Notes: generated from the letters alone by a model not told the origin. Positions 27,314 through 36,815 are shown, counted from the first letter of the stretch. The stretch: 64,000 nucleotides of DNA from Bin5 sp022827195 (GCA_965208275.1 OZ242331.1:3782001-3846000), one strand, 5' to 3'. Made by a program: numbers and translations.

Positions 27314-28906
27314 ATGAAACTCCGCAAGACACGAATTATCATGCCCCTGACGGCCCTGCTTCTCTTGGCGCTGTTCCTGGCCGCGTGTGCACCGGTTGCG
27401 CCGGCGGACTCAGGCGGGGAAATGATGGAAGAAGAGATGAGCGTGCTCACCGTCGCAGTCGGTCAGGAGCCCACGCACCTCGAGGCAACCTGGGTCGCCG
27501 GCGAGACAAACTGCAACGGCTGCCGCAATATCATGGAAATGCTGGTCAGGCGCAACTACGAGACCGGTGAGGTCCTGCCCATGCTGGCCACCAGCTGGGA
27601 ACGGCTCGATGACAGGACGCTCCAGTTTACCCTGCGCCAGGGCGTAACCTTCCACGACGGCGCTCCCTTCAACGCCGAAGCCGTCGCCACCAGCATCAAC
27701 TACATGTGGACGGCCGACCTGAGCCAGACGCTGACCGGAACGATCGGCGCAGAGCTCACCGCTGAAGTTGTCGACGAGTACACCGTCAACGTCGCGGCCG
27801 ACGCTCCCGACCAGATCCTGCTGGAGAAGTTGTACTTCGTCGTCATCTCCTCCCCCAAGCAGATCAATGAAGCGCCGGAGACCTATGCTTCCAAGTTGAT
27901 CGGCACCGGCCCCTACATGATGGAAGAATGGCGTCGAGGCGAGTCGCTCATCATGGTCGCCAACCCGGACTGGTGGGGAAATGACGACCCTGAAGCCGCC
28001 GGCGGCAAGATCTCCTTCGATAAACTGATCTATCGCTTCCTGCCCGAAGACACAGTGCGCGCCGCAGCCGCACAGGCCGGTGAGGTCGACATCGCGCAGT
28101 TCGTCACCCCCGACCAGTGCAAGTCCGCCGCAGATGACCCCAACCTGCGCTGCGAGTCCGCGGCCAGCGTTGAAACCATGTTCGTTCGCATGGGCAACCA
28201 GGGCCTCTTCTCCGACAGACGCGTACGCCTGGCCATCAACCTGGCGATCGACAAGGCGTCGATTATCGATACCATTCTGGGCGGCGCCGCAACCATCACC
28301 GGCCAGATCGTCAATGCGACCGCCACCGGACACAACCCGAACCTTGAACCCTATCCCTACGACCCGGACGAGGCGCGCGCACTGCTCGAGGCTGCCGCCG
28401 CTGACGGCGTAGACGTCGGCCAGGAGTTCACCCTCTCCTCACGTCAGGGTCTCCACGCCGGCCACGTCGAAGTAGTCCAGGCCGTCGCCGGCATGCTTAG
28501 CGACGTCGGCTTCAACCCCACCGTCGCCGTCATGCCCCCGGACACCTTCAACCCCGCCTTCAGCCACAACTGGTCCGAGCTGGAAGGCCAGCCCCACTGG
28601 GTCGCCATTCACCTGCACGGTAATGAGATCCTCGACGTCTGGTACTCCTATGCCAACTACTTCGTCTGCGGCGGCGCGGTGTCTCTCTACTGCAACGACG
28701 AGATGGACGTGCTGGTGGCAGAGGGTGGCGCACTCTCGGGCATGGACCGCGACATGAAACTGCAGGAGGCAGGACAGCTCGCCTATGACGATGTCGCCTA
28801 CGGCCTGATCGCTCACATGGATCTGGCCTATCTGGTCAGCGAAGACCTGGAGTGGACCGCGAAACTGGACCACCGCCTGCAGGCCAAGGAGATGGCGCCC
28901 AAGTAA
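27314..28906 (+). CDS. Family 5 ABC substrate-binding lipoprotein (copy 2)
   Basis: 530 residues, the same length as copy 1 and nearly identical over long stretches (GETNCNGCRN, MLVRRNYETGEVLPMLATSW, QIVNATATGHNPNLEPYPYD). Differences concentrate in residues ~140-175 and near the C-terminus. Lipobox FLAAC at about residue 25. A recent tandem duplication is the simplest explanation; divergence in selected segments could mean altered ligand choice. AGAGGAGA lies upstream of the ATG. The permease genes follow after a 255-base gap. Confidence 0.93.
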   Translation: MKLRKTRIIMPLTALLLLALFLAACAPVAPADSGGEMMEEEMSVLTVAVGQEPTHLEATWVAGETNCNGCRNIMEMLVRRNYETGEVLPMLATSWERLDDRTLQFTLRQGVTFHDGAPFNAEAVATSINYMWTADLSQTLTGTIGAELTAEVVDEYTVNVAADAPDQILLEKLYFVVISSPKQINEAPETYASKLIGTGPYMMEEWRRGESLIMVANPDWWGNDDPEAAGGKISFDKLIYRFLPEDTVRAAAAQAGEVDIAQFVTPDQCKSAADDPNLRCESAASVETMFVRMGNQGLFSDRRVRLAINLAIDKASIIDTILGGAATITGQIVNATATGHNPNLEPYPYDPDEARALLEAAAADGVDVGQEFTLSSRQGLHAGHVEVVQAVAGMLSDVGFNPTVAVMPPDTFNPAFSHNWSELEGQPHWVAIHLHGNEILDVWYSYANYFVCGGAVSLYCNDEMDVLVAEGGALSGMDRDMKLQEAGQLAYDDVAYGLIAHMDLAYLVSEDLEWTAKLDHRLQAKEMAPK

Positions 28907-29031
28907 TGGGACGCAGTTGTCCCTCCATCTGACCCGCCCGGAGAATCTGGCTGTTGTGTTTCGTCCGGCAGAAAATGACCATGCCGGATTCGCATTAGCC
29001 AAAGATGGTGACCGCGACGGACGACCGTCCC

Positions 29032-29067
29032 GCGACAGTGCAGGTTTGGGGCCGTCCCCGCTGTCGC
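29032..29067 (+). repeat. Nested inverted repeat upstream of the permease gene
   Basis: GCGACAG (29032-29038) pairs with CTGTCGC (29061-29067), and inside it GGGG pairs with CCCC around CCGT. There is no T-tract. It lies between binding protein 2 and the permease and could be a processing or attenuation hairpin, or the end of the binding-protein message. Confidence 0.4.
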
Positions 29068-29161
29068 CGTCTCTCCACCATTGAAGAAAAGGCGGAGGAG
29101 TTGAGACATAATCTCGCTCCTCCCCCTCCGTCTTCCGCATCTCGCACCAAAGGGCGAAATC

Positions 29162-30079
29162 ATTACTCTCTATCTGATTAGACGCTTCGGTCACTCGATT
29201 GGCGTCGCCTTCGCCGTCCTAACCATCGTTTTCATAACCGGCCGTGTCGTTGGCGACCCCGTCCGCATCCTGCTAGGCGTCGAAGCCACCGAAGAACGCG
29301 TCCAACAGGTGCGCGACCAGTTGGGACTGAACGATCCCCTGATCGTCCAGTATGCCAAGTTCGCCGCAGGCGCAGTACGATTCCAATTCCAGGACTCCTT
29401 CTGGCAGAAGACACCGTCCATTGACACCGTAATGGACCGCCTGCCCGCCACCTTCCGGCTCACCGCCTCCGCCTTCCTGATCGCCGCGCCGCTGGGCATC
29501 CTCCTCGGCGCCGCCGCCGCACTGCGCCCCAACACATACCTGGACAGGATCGTCAATGTCCTCTCTCTGGGCGGCGTATCCATGGTCGACTTCTGGCTGG
29601 CGCTGATGCTGATCCTCGTCTTCGCCGTCCAGCTCGGCTGGTTCAAAACGTCCGGTTACGGCGGCTTCGAGTACATGGCGCTGCCCACCTTGACTCTGAT
29701 GAACTCCCCGCTGGGGCGCATCGCCCAGATCACACGCGGCGCCATGCTTGAAGAGATGAACCGGCCCCATATCATCGTCGCCCGCGCCAAGGGTCTCGGA
29801 GAAATGCGCATCGTCTTCGTTCACGCGCTCAAAAACGCCGCCATACCCGTCATCACCATCAGCGGCGATATGCTCTCATCAATGCTCAACGGCGCCATCC
29901 TGGTCGAGACCGTCTTCGCTTGGCCCGGCATCGGCTACCTCACGCTGCAGGCGCTCCTGCGGCGAGACCTTCCCCTGCTGGAAGCGACCGTCTTCATCGT
30001 CGCCTTAATGGTTATCGTGGTCAACCTGCTCGTCGACCTGAGCTATGTCTACCTCAACCCAAGAATTCGCTTCCAGTAA
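29162..30079 (+). CDS. ABC transporter permease, DppB type (non-canonical start)
   Basis: About 305 residues if read from ATT at 29162 (ITLYLIRRFGHSIGVAF), which restores the standard first membrane helix of DppB-type permeases. The open frame extends back to 29105 with no ATG, GTG or TTG before GTG 29309, and starting there would delete helix 1. Candidate starts are ATC 29159/ATT 29162 (after AAGGG at 29149-29153) or ATA 29108 (7 bases after GGAGGAG at 29094-29100). The EAA loop IARAKGLGEMRIVFVHALKNA-like segment (HIIVARAKGLGE, HALKNAAIPV) is present. It forms the membrane channel with the next permease. Confidence 0.85.
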   Translation: MTLYLIRRFGHSIGVAFAVLTIVFITGRVVGDPVRILLGVEATEERVQQVRDQLGLNDPLIVQYAKFAAGAVRFQFQDSFWQKTPSIDTVMDRLPATFRLTASAFLIAAPLGILLGAAAALRPNTYLDRIVNVLSLGGVSMVDFWLALMLILVFAVQLGWFKTSGYGGFEYMALPTLTLMNSPLGRIAQITRGAMLEEMNRPHIIVARAKGLGEMRIVFVHALKNAAIPVITISGDMLSSMLNGAILVETVFAWPGIGYLTLQALLRRDLPLLEATVFIVALMVIVVNLLVDLSYVYLNPRIRFQ

Positions 30080-30174
30080 ACCATGTTGACTTCCCGTTGC
30101 CTCTTGCTTGACGTTCCGCAAAAATCGGGGGCCTCCCGCGCCCCCATCAATCCCTTCCCAGAGCCAGAGTGGCC

Positions 30175-31149
30175 ATGTCCGAAGAGCTGAAACTGCTGCC
30201 GGAAGAAGAACAAACGGAACGCTCCAGTAGTGCGTCCCGCTGGCTGACCGTAAAGGCACTGCTGCGCGATCCGGTCACTTTCTTCTCCGTTTTCGTCCTC
30301 CTCGTCATCCTGATCTCAGCCGTCGGAGCAGAGGTCGTCGCGCCCCACGACCCACTCGATCAAGACCTGAACCGGCGCAATCTCCCCCCCTGGTCCTACG
30401 CCACGGACGAAAACGATATGCCGGTCGGCAGAGTCTACATCCTGGGCACCGACCCGCTCGGTCGCGACGTCCTCAGCCGCATGATCTTCGGCGCCCGCGT
30501 CTCCATAACCGTCGGCCTCACCAGCGCCATCGTCTCCGGCCTGATCGGCAGCCTGCTGGGAGTTCTCGCCGGCTACTACCGCGGCGGCATCGACGACATC
30601 ATCATGCGCCTGGTCGATATCCAGATGAGCATCCCGGTGCTCCTATTGGCGCTGCTCGTGCTCTTCGCGCTTGGCCCCGGCTTCCTCAACCTGGTCGTCG
30701 TCCTCGCAATCGTCAGGTGGATGGCTTACGCGCGCCTCGCGCGCGGCCAGACGCTGGCCTTTCGCAACCTGCCGTTCATCGACGCCGCCATCGCCATCGG
30801 CAGCTCCAATCGGCGCATCATCCTCCGCCACATCATCCCCAACGTCGCCTCACCTCTCATCATTCTCGGCACACTTGAGATCGCAGGCCTCATCCTCAGC
30901 GAAGCGGGACTGAGCTTCCTCGGATTCGGCATCCAGCTGCCGCGAGCCTCCTGGGGCCTCATGATCTCCGGCGGCCGCGACTACATCACCACCGCCTGGT
31001 GGAACATCACCTTCCCCGGCCTTGTCATCTTCCTGACCACCCTCAGCCTGAACCTCTTCGCCGCGTCGCTGCGCTCCATCTCCGACCCCGTGCAACGGGA
31101 ACGCTGGTTCCGAAAGGAAACCATGGCCGCCATCGAAAACAAGGAATAG
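30175..31149 (+). CDS. ABC transporter permease, DppC type
   Basis: About 324 residues. An N-terminal cytoplasmic segment and helix 1 (FFSVFVLLVILISAVGAEV) are followed by the DppC extracytoplasmic loop (APHDPLDQDLNRR, LGTDPLGRDVLSR) and five more helices. The EAA-type loop is AIAIGSSNRRIILRHIIPN. The C-terminal SFLGFGIQLPRASWG is typical of the family. ATG 30175 is chosen; GTG 30169 is two codons upstream. It pairs with the DppB-type permease. The expected ATP-binding subunits are missing downstream, where the next gene is convergent. Confidence 0.93.
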   Translation: MSEELKLLPEEEQTERSSSASRWLTVKALLRDPVTFFSVFVLLVILISAVGAEVVAPHDPLDQDLNRRNLPPWSYATDENDMPVGRVYILGTDPLGRDVLSRMIFGARVSITVGLTSAIVSGLIGSLLGVLAGYYRGGIDDIIMRLVDIQMSIPVLLLALLVLFALGPGFLNLVVVLAIVRWMAYARLARGQTLAFRNLPFIDAAIAIGSSNRRIILRHIIPNVASPLIILGTLEIAGLILSEAGLSFLGFGIQLPRASWGLMISGGRDYITTAWWNITFPGLVIFLTTLSLNLFAASLRSISDPVQRERWFRKETMAAIENKE

Positions 31150-31165
31150 CGGCCCACCCCAATCG

Positions 31166-31996
31166 TCACATCCCCGACTTGAGCGTCACAGCTGACCGCC
31201 TTCGCGCCGACTGCTTGACCTTCTCCCACGACTCCAGCCAGGCATTCCTGCCGCTATGACGGATAACGTCGTGTATCGTCGCCCGCGGCTGATAGGGCAG
31301 ATAGAGTCCGCAATGCCACGCCAGGTTGCGGTAGACCATAAAGTCGCCCGGTCCCAGATAGACCTGCACCGCCCCCGGCATCGAGCGGCAATGCTCAAAA
31401 TAGAACTGCTCCGCCTCCGCATCGCTCCAGTCATCCGGAGCCTGCTCCATTATCGGGTCCCCGGCTGACTCGACCTCGTCCGCCAGGTCCTGCTGCCGCA
31501 GATGGCTGCCCGGCACATACCAGGTGCAAGAGTCCGCGTAAATGGCGCAGTTGACCTGGTTGAAGTAGCGCAGGTCATGCCACACCGTCGCCATGAACGA
31601 CTCCATCTGTTCATCGCGCGCCTCCACCGGCACCTCCACCACGCCGTCCCGGTGCCAGCCGCAGTGCCACGGACGATCCTGCGGCTCGACCAGCAGCCCC
31701 ATGATATCCAGGTGCGCATGCGTATACCCCGGACCCAGCAGCGCCTCGACCGTCAAGCGCAAATCATCGAGTTCAGCATAGTCCTGAAACGGGCCCAGGT
31801 CGATTTCACCCTCGTACTGGTCCAGCGGCTGTATGCGCTGCGTCTGCGGCCCGTTCAGTTCATACGCCAGTGCGCGCGCCCTGTCCGCCTCCCGCCGCAA
31901 ATCGGTCAGCAGCGCCGGCGGCACGATGCCGCGAAAGATCAGAAACCCTTTCTGATGGTATTCATGCACCATCCAATCCTCGAAATGGTATCCCAT
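31166..31996 (-). CDS. Phytanoyl-CoA dioxygenase (PhyH) family oxygenase
   Basis: 276 residues from ATG 31996, preceded by GGAGG at correct spacing; an upstream in-frame start would add 20 residues. Metal ligands: His115 and Asp117 in WHRDG, distal His228 in NLAWHCG, with an Arg in YQPRATIH available for 2-oxoglutarate. The tryptophan-rich segment before the HxD (RPWHCGWHRDG) differs from the other PhyH copies here. It is convergent with the ABC permease and divergent from the carbohydrate importer, so it is probably expressed alone. Substrate unknown. Confidence 0.88.
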   Translation of the reverse strand: MGYHFEDWMVHEYHQKGFLIFRGIVPPALLTDLRREADRARALAYELNGPQTQRIQPLDQYEGEIDLGPFQDYAELDDLRLTVEALLGPGYTHAHLDIMGLLVEPQDRPWHCGWHRDGVVEVPVEARDEQMESFMATVWHDLRYFNQVNCAIYADSCTWYVPGSHLRQQDLADEVESAGDPIMEQAPDDWSDAEAEQFYFEHCRSMPGAVQVYLGPGDFMVYRNLAWHCGLYLPYQPRATIHDVIRHSGRNAWLESWEKVKQSARRRSAVTLKSGM

Positions 31997-32102
31997 GCCT
32001 GGCCTCCACCTCCAGGGAGCGAAAGCAGGCCATCCCGCAGCCGCCGTCTGCGTCAATCAGGCAGTCGGAGGCCGCGAGCGAGCCTGCTCTTATCATCACA
32101 AT

Positions 32103-32131
32103 TTGCTTTTCAACATTACCATTTATACAAT
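32103..32131 (+). promoter_or_regulatory. Sigma70-like promoter of the carbohydrate ABC operon
   Basis: TTGCTT (32103-32108), a 17-base AT-rich spacer and TACAAT (32126-32131). It gives a long leader of ~205 bases before the binding-protein start, room for a regulatory structure, though I see no known riboswitch. The 31997-32342 gap is otherwise empty. Confidence 0.55.
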
Positions 32132-32342
32132 GGTAGACGCAACGACCGTTTTTCCCTTTGCAATGCGCCAGCCGCCGGACATCCCGGCGACCAATACGCC
32201 CGCCGGCAAGCGCTCGGCCACGCCGTTACGTCTTCGGCTGCCGTTTTCGATTACCCAACCACAAAACGCACGGTTCAGACACCAGATCCGATCACTGAAG
32301 TTTTCCCTATTCGCGCCCTACAGGCAAAAGGAGAATCTAAAG

Positions 32343-33839
32343 ATGGAAAAACTGAACCTTTCAAGACGGAACTTCCTCAAAACAGTCGGCGTCGTTTCGG
32401 CCGGCGGCGTCCTGGCCGCCTGTGTCCCGGCAGGCGACACAACACAGCAAGCAGGTGACGACGCACCGGCCGAGGTGACTCAGCACCTGATCGCCTGGCT
32501 GGGCGGTTGGACGCCGACCGAGAGCATGGAGCGCAGCGAGGACAACCCCAACCCGCACAACAAGATCTTGGAGGTGCTTGAAGCCTACAAGGCAGAGCAT
32601 GCCGGCGTCGAGATCGAATGGATCAGGCTGCCCTCCGGCGTCAACAGCCGCGAATGGATGGTGGCCCAGCAGACCGCCGGCACTGTCCCTCACATCATGC
32701 CCGCGGCCCAATGGATCATCAAAGAAGACGTCGACAAAGACTGGTGGGCCGTCCTTACCGACGCACTCCAGGAGCCGAATCCCTATATCGCCGCCGGTGA
32801 ACCGGGAAGCGAACGCTGGCTCGATCAGTTCTACCCCACGCCCAACACCATGTTGAACATCGAAGGCAACTTCTACAACGTCGCCTACGGTATCAACACC
32901 ACCTGGTTCTTCTACAACGTCGATATGTTTGAAGAACTTGGCATCTCCGTTCCCGCCAACTACGCTGAATTTCTCGCGAACTGCGAGGTGGCCCAGGACG
33001 CCGGCCTCATCGCCTATGACTTCCATACGCTGTCCCCCGCCGACTCCGATGCCTGGTATCGCCAGCAGATCGGCTCCATGATCATGGAGCGCGACCTCGC
33101 CCCCCTCGTCAACCCCGACAAGGGCTTCGCCGAACTCTCCGAGGTCGCCTGCGCCATCCGCGACGGTGTCTATCACGCTCACCTGCCCCAGTTCCGTCAA
33201 TGGCTCGAGCTGTGGAAGCAGACCGTCCCCTACCGTCGCGCCGATTGGACCGTACGCGCACCCGACCCCAACCGGCTCTTCCTCACCAAGAAGACGCCGA
33301 TCCTGGAAAACGGCTCCTGGATCATCCCGCAACTGGAGGTCGATCCCCTCTTGGATTTCGAGTGGGCTACCTTCTGGGCGCCGCCCCTGACCAAAGAGAG
33401 CAGCGAATACGTGACCGATCCGCCCACCGTTGCCCCCAACGTCGGTACCGTGACCGACAACTTTGCCATCTCTACCCGTGCCCGCAAAGACGGCGTGCTC
33501 GATACCGCTATCGACCTGCTGCGTTACTTCTCTCACCCTGAGAACGTGGAACTGGTGCAGGGCGAAATCGGCCGGAACATGCCCAACGTCAAGGGTACCA
33601 GGGTGCCCGACCGCTTTGCCGAGGCGCACAAAGGCGTCGTCCAATCGATCGGCTACGTCACCATGTTCCAGTACGAAATCTGCACGATGGACCTGGAGGC
33701 CGCAGAGGCCTGCGGCAAGGCCTGGTGGTCCTACCTGCTCGACGAGATCAGCATCGACGAGTGCATCGAACTGAACCAGAGCGCGTTCGAGGGCTACGCC
33801 ACGCGCTACATCGACGAGCAGGGCAACGAGTGCTCCTAA
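32343..33839 (+). CDS. Family 1 carbohydrate ABC substrate-binding lipoprotein
   Basis: About 498 residues. The N-terminus combines a twin-arginine-like motif (SRRNFLKTVG) with a lipobox (VLAAC, Cys near residue 27), so export may be Tat-dependent followed by lipidation. The mature part resembles UgpB/MalE-type proteins, with VEIEWIRLPSG, YGINTTWFFYNVDMFEELG and PPTVAPNVGTVTDNFAIS. ATG 32343 follows AGGAG at good spacing; the frame is open far upstream but has no signal there. It delivers sugars to the two MalF/MalG-type permeases that follow. Confidence 0.93.
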   Translation: MEKLNLSRRNFLKTVGVVSAGGVLAACVPAGDTTQQAGDDAPAEVTQHLIAWLGGWTPTESMERSEDNPNPHNKILEVLEAYKAEHAGVEIEWIRLPSGVNSREWMVAQQTAGTVPHIMPAAQWIIKEDVDKDWWAVLTDALQEPNPYIAAGEPGSERWLDQFYPTPNTMLNIEGNFYNVAYGINTTWFFYNVDMFEELGISVPANYAEFLANCEVAQDAGLIAYDFHTLSPADSDAWYRQQIGSMIMERDLAPLVNPDKGFAELSEVACAIRDGVYHAHLPQFRQWLELWKQTVPYRRADWTVRAPDPNRLFLTKKTPILENGSWIIPQLEVDPLLDFEWATFWAPPLTKESSEYVTDPPTVAPNVGTVTDNFAISTRARKDGVLDTAIDLLRYFSHPENVELVQGEIGRNMPNVKGTRVPDRFAEAHKGVVQSIGYVTMFQYEICTMDLEAAEACGKAWWSYLLDEISIDECIELNQSAFEGYATRYIDEQGNECS

Positions 33840-33846
33840 CACTGGG

Positions 33847-33869
33847 TGGCAGCTGGTTCGCCGCTGCCA
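33847..33869 (+). repeat. Intercistronic hairpin after the sugar-binding protein
   Basis: TGGCAGC (33847-33853) pairs with GCTGCCA (33863-33869) across a 9-base loop. It lies between the binding-protein stop and the permease start, the usual place for a hairpin that keeps binding-protein mRNA more abundant than permease mRNA. Confidence 0.4.
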
Positions 33870-33899
33870 GCCCGCCACTGGCATGAGCGAGCGATCAGT

Positions 33900-34796
33900 A
33901 TGAAAAAATCGCTCCAGCAAAGAATATGGGAGACGAGGGCAGGCTACCTCATGGTTCTGCCTACCCTCGTCTTCCTCCTCATCTTCCAATACTACCCCGC
34001 CGCATCAGGGCTGTACCACTCTCTCTTCGACTGGAACGCGGGGCTGAAGGGGACCTTCATCGGGCTCGCCAACTTCATCGAGCTTTTCACCGATGACGAT
34101 GTCTTCATCGATTCCCTCAGAAATATGGCACTGCTGACCATCTGGTACCTGATCGCATTCGTGGGACTTTCCATCGGTGTCGCCGTCCTGATTCACCGTA
34201 TCCGCAGCGAAGACTCCAAGTACTTTTTCCGCTTCTTCATGATCCTGCCCGTAATCATCCCGGCGGTGGTCCTCATTTTACTCTGGAAATTTATCTACGA
34301 TGCCACAATCGGCCCTCTCAATGCCATCCTCATCGGCGTGGGCCTGCAGGACTGGACGCACGCCTGGCTGGCAGAGCCTAAAATCGCCATCTACGCGGTG
34401 ATGTTTCGCAACTTCCCCTGGATCGACGGCGTCTCGGTCTTGATTCTGCTGGCCGGGTTGCAAGCGATCCCTTCCGAGATCGTGGAGAGCGGTCTCCTCG
34501 ACGGCGCCAGCGGCTGGAGGCGGCTGCGCTACATCGAGCTGCCCCTCATCACCGGTCAGATCAAACTGCTCGTCGTCCTCACCATCATGTGGGGCGTGCA
34601 GGAGTACTCCGCTGTCTGGGCGATGACAGAGGGCGGGCCCATCGACTCAACCCAGGTCCCGGGAATGTGGATGTATTTCAACGCCTTCAAAATCAGCCGC
34701 ATGGGCTACGCCTCCGCGATCGGCGTCGTCATGTTCCTCATCACCCTCGTGGCGACAATTCTGAACATGCGTTACATAAGGTCCCAGGAATATTAA
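33900..34796 (+). CDS. Carbohydrate ABC permease, MalF/UgpA type
   Basis: 298 residues from ATG 33900, six helices. N-terminal helix GYLMVLPTLVFLLIFQYYP and periplasmic loop SLFDWNAGLKGTFIGLANF are typical of the family, as is the EAA loop IVESGLLDGASGWRRLRYIELP. It imports mono- or oligosaccharides with its partner at 34869. An upstream in-frame ATG (33846) overlaps the hairpin and gives a hydrophilic leader, so it is not used. No ATPase gene is present; Chloroflexota often share an MsmK-like ATPase encoded elsewhere (family knowledge). Confidence 0.93.
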   Translation: MKKSLQQRIWETRAGYLMVLPTLVFLLIFQYYPAASGLYHSLFDWNAGLKGTFIGLANFIELFTDDDVFIDSLRNMALLTIWYLIAFVGLSIGVAVLIHRIRSEDSKYFFRFFMILPVIIPAVVLILLWKFIYDATIGPLNAILIGVGLQDWTHAWLAEPKIAIYAVMFRNFPWIDGVSVLILLAGLQAIPSEIVESGLLDGASGWRRLRYIELPLITGQIKLLVVLTIMWGVQEYSAVWAMTEGGPIDSTQVPGMWMYFNAFKISRMGYASAIGVVMFLITLVATILNMRYIRSQEY

Positions 34797-34868
34797 CGGC
34801 ATGCATTTCGCCTGCCCCGAACTACGCAATACGCAATACGACTTACGCACCGCATTAAGGATCTGGGC

Positions 34869-35738
34869 ATGGTGACGCGTAGCGAACCAATAACCGGTGG
34901 CCCCGCGCAGAACCAGGGACGCGGTCTGCACCGCGGCGATGCCTGGCGCTCTTCGGCTCTGGGCATACTCTGCGCGCTGATGATCGCGCCGCTGATCATG
35001 GCCTTCATCATCTCCTTCAAGAGCCCCTCCCAGTTCACTCGCGTGCCCTTCCTTCCGACCTGGCCGATGCGCTGGGAGAACTACGAGTTCGCCTGGGAGA
35101 TCATCAGCCGGTTCCTGCTCAACAGTATCATCGCCAGCGGCGCAACCGTCATCGGCGTGCTCCTCCTCAGCTCGTTGGCGGCCTATTCCTTCGCTCAGAT
35201 AAGATTTCCAGGCCGGACATTCGTCTTCTACGCTGTGCTGGCCCTGATGATGGTGCCGGCGTCGCTGACCCTTGTGCCCTCCTTCGTCCTGATCAGAGAT
35301 CTGCGCCTGATCAATACCTACTGGTCACTGATTCTCCCCTGGATCGCAGGCGGACAGCTCATCGGCATCCTCATCCTGCGCGCCTTCTTCCAAAGCCTGC
35401 CCGGCGAAATGTTCGACGCCTGTCGCATTGACGGCGCCTCCGATTGGCAGATCTATTGGCACGTGGCCCTGCCGTTGACCCGGTCGATGCTCGGTGTCGT
35501 CGCCGTGCTCAACATCCTCGGTACCTGGAACAACCTGATCTGGCCGACCCTGACCCTCTCGGAACGCAGAATGTGGCCGCTCACGCCGGGCCTCTACTCT
35601 TACATGGAGCAGTACTACACCAGCTATGGACGCGTGATGGCCGGGCTGCTGCTCGGCTCCGTCCCGCTCGTGATCCTCTTCGTTTTCACCAGCCGCCTCT
35701 TCGTCGAAGGCCTGACCTCCGGCGCAATCAAGACATGA
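34869..35738 (+). CDS. Carbohydrate ABC permease, MalG/UgpE type
   Basis: 289 residues, six helices, starting ATG 34869. The EAA loop is FDACRIDGASDWQIYWHVALPLTRS, here noted by its ends FDACRIDGAS and WHVALP. The C-terminal LFVEGLTSGAIKT is a standard MalG ending. It is co-directional with the MalF-type gene and is followed 9 bases later by an oxidoreductase gene, tying transport to the downstream enzymes. Confidence 0.93.
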   Translation: MVTRSEPITGGPAQNQGRGLHRGDAWRSSALGILCALMIAPLIMAFIISFKSPSQFTRVPFLPTWPMRWENYEFAWEIISRFLLNSIIASGATVIGVLLLSSLAAYSFAQIRFPGRTFVFYAVLALMMVPASLTLVPSFVLIRDLRLINTYWSLILPWIAGGQLIGILILRAFFQSLPGEMFDACRIDGASDWQIYWHVALPLTRSMLGVVAVLNILGTWNNLIWPTLTLSERRMWPLTPGLYSYMEQYYTSYGRVMAGLLLGSVPLVILFVFTSRLFVEGLTSGAIKT

Positions 35739-35747
35739 ATCTTCCGG

Positions 35748-36800
35748 ATGTCCGCTGAGCAACTCGTTGAAAGCAAAAGGCCTATCGACACGCCCCGCTA
35801 TGATGTGATCGTGGTCGGCTGCGGCGGATGGGGACTGGCCGTCCTGAAAGTGCTTGCCGACTTGGGACTCCGCGTCCTGGGCATCGAACGCAGGGAAATC
35901 TGCCACAATCTGCGACACTATATGAAACGGATGGTGATGCACTCGCGCCTCTCCTACATGGTCCTGGACCCGGACGACGCGATCCTGGCGCAGAAGGGAG
36001 AGACGCATCACCCCCTGATCGAGGAACTGATCCAGAGTTACAGCGACTTCGCCGTCAAGTTCGATCTCCCCATTAAGACCCATCACGAGCTTGTCGACAT
36101 CGAAGGATCAAGAGATAACTTTGCCCTGACAGTGCGCGATCCGGAGGACCGCACCGTCAGATTGGCCGCGAATCGGGTCGTGCTCGCGACCGGCTCCTTT
36201 GACAACCCCAATCTGGCCGGCATTCCCGGCGAATTGGACGCGGCCGTGCATCACTATTTCCACGAATGGGAACACATCAAGGGCAAGAAGGTCCTCTTTA
36301 TCGGCGGTGGCTTCTCTTCCGCAGACGGTATCATCGCCTTGTGCCAGCGAAACACGATTCTGTGGGCCGTACGCAAGTCGAGCGACGAAGTCTATCAGAT
36401 GCTGACCGACCAGAAGACGATCTGGGGTCAGCCGGATGCGCGCCTCGTCAACACAGAGATATGGCCCGAAAGCCAGGTCCTGTCGCTGGAGAACAACACC
36501 GCGGTCGTGCAGACGCCCTGCGGTCGTAAATCGTGGCGCTACGACCTCTGCTATATGCTTATCGGCCACCGGCCGAACCAGGAGCTTTGCGCACGGCTGC
36601 TCAACGGCAACCTGGCCTTTGATGACGAGACCTTCGAATCCTGCGCACGGCCCGGCGTCTACCTGGTCGGCGCGCTTGCCAAGAAACATCTGGAGCATAT
36701 CGGATTGACCGACATTCTCTGCCCCGACAATCAGGGAATCCGTTACATCGAACGCATCCGCTCCGCCATGCAGCAGGAATTCAACTGCGCAGAACGCTAA
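35748..36800 (+). CDS. FAD/NAD(P)-binding oxidoreductase, thioredoxin-reductase/monooxygenase-like
   Basis: 350 residues. First dinucleotide site VIVVGCGGWGLAVLKVL near residue 20, second site VLFIGGGFSSADGI near residue 183, and the ATGSFDNP motif between them, as in YpdA-like and flavin monooxygenase-like two-dinucleotide-binding proteins. No CxxC redox motif is visible at the thioredoxin-reductase position, so a disulfide reductase function is doubtful. It could be a reductase supplying electrons to a partner in the operon, for example reactivating the corrinoid protein; that is inference. It starts 9 bases after the sugar permease. Confidence 0.75.
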   Translation: MSAEQLVESKRPIDTPRYDVIVVGCGGWGLAVLKVLADLGLRVLGIERREICHNLRHYMKRMVMHSRLSYMVLDPDDAILAQKGETHHPLIEELIQSYSDFAVKFDLPIKTHHELVDIEGSRDNFALTVRDPEDRTVRLAANRVVLATGSFDNPNLAGIPGELDAAVHHYFHEWEHIKGKKVLFIGGGFSSADGIIALCQRNTILWAVRKSSDEVYQMLTDQKTIWGQPDARLVNTEIWPESQVLSLENNTAVVQTPCGRKSWRYDLCYMLIGHRPNQELCARLLNGNLAFDDETFESCARPGVYLVGALAKKHLEHIGLTDILCPDNQGIRYIERIRSAMQQEFNCAER

Positions 36801-36815
36801 CCATCGGGGGACAAG

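Noticed and set aside
35748..36800. Thioredoxin reductase
   Set aside because: Two nucleotide-binding sites are present, but no CxxC redox pair is visible.
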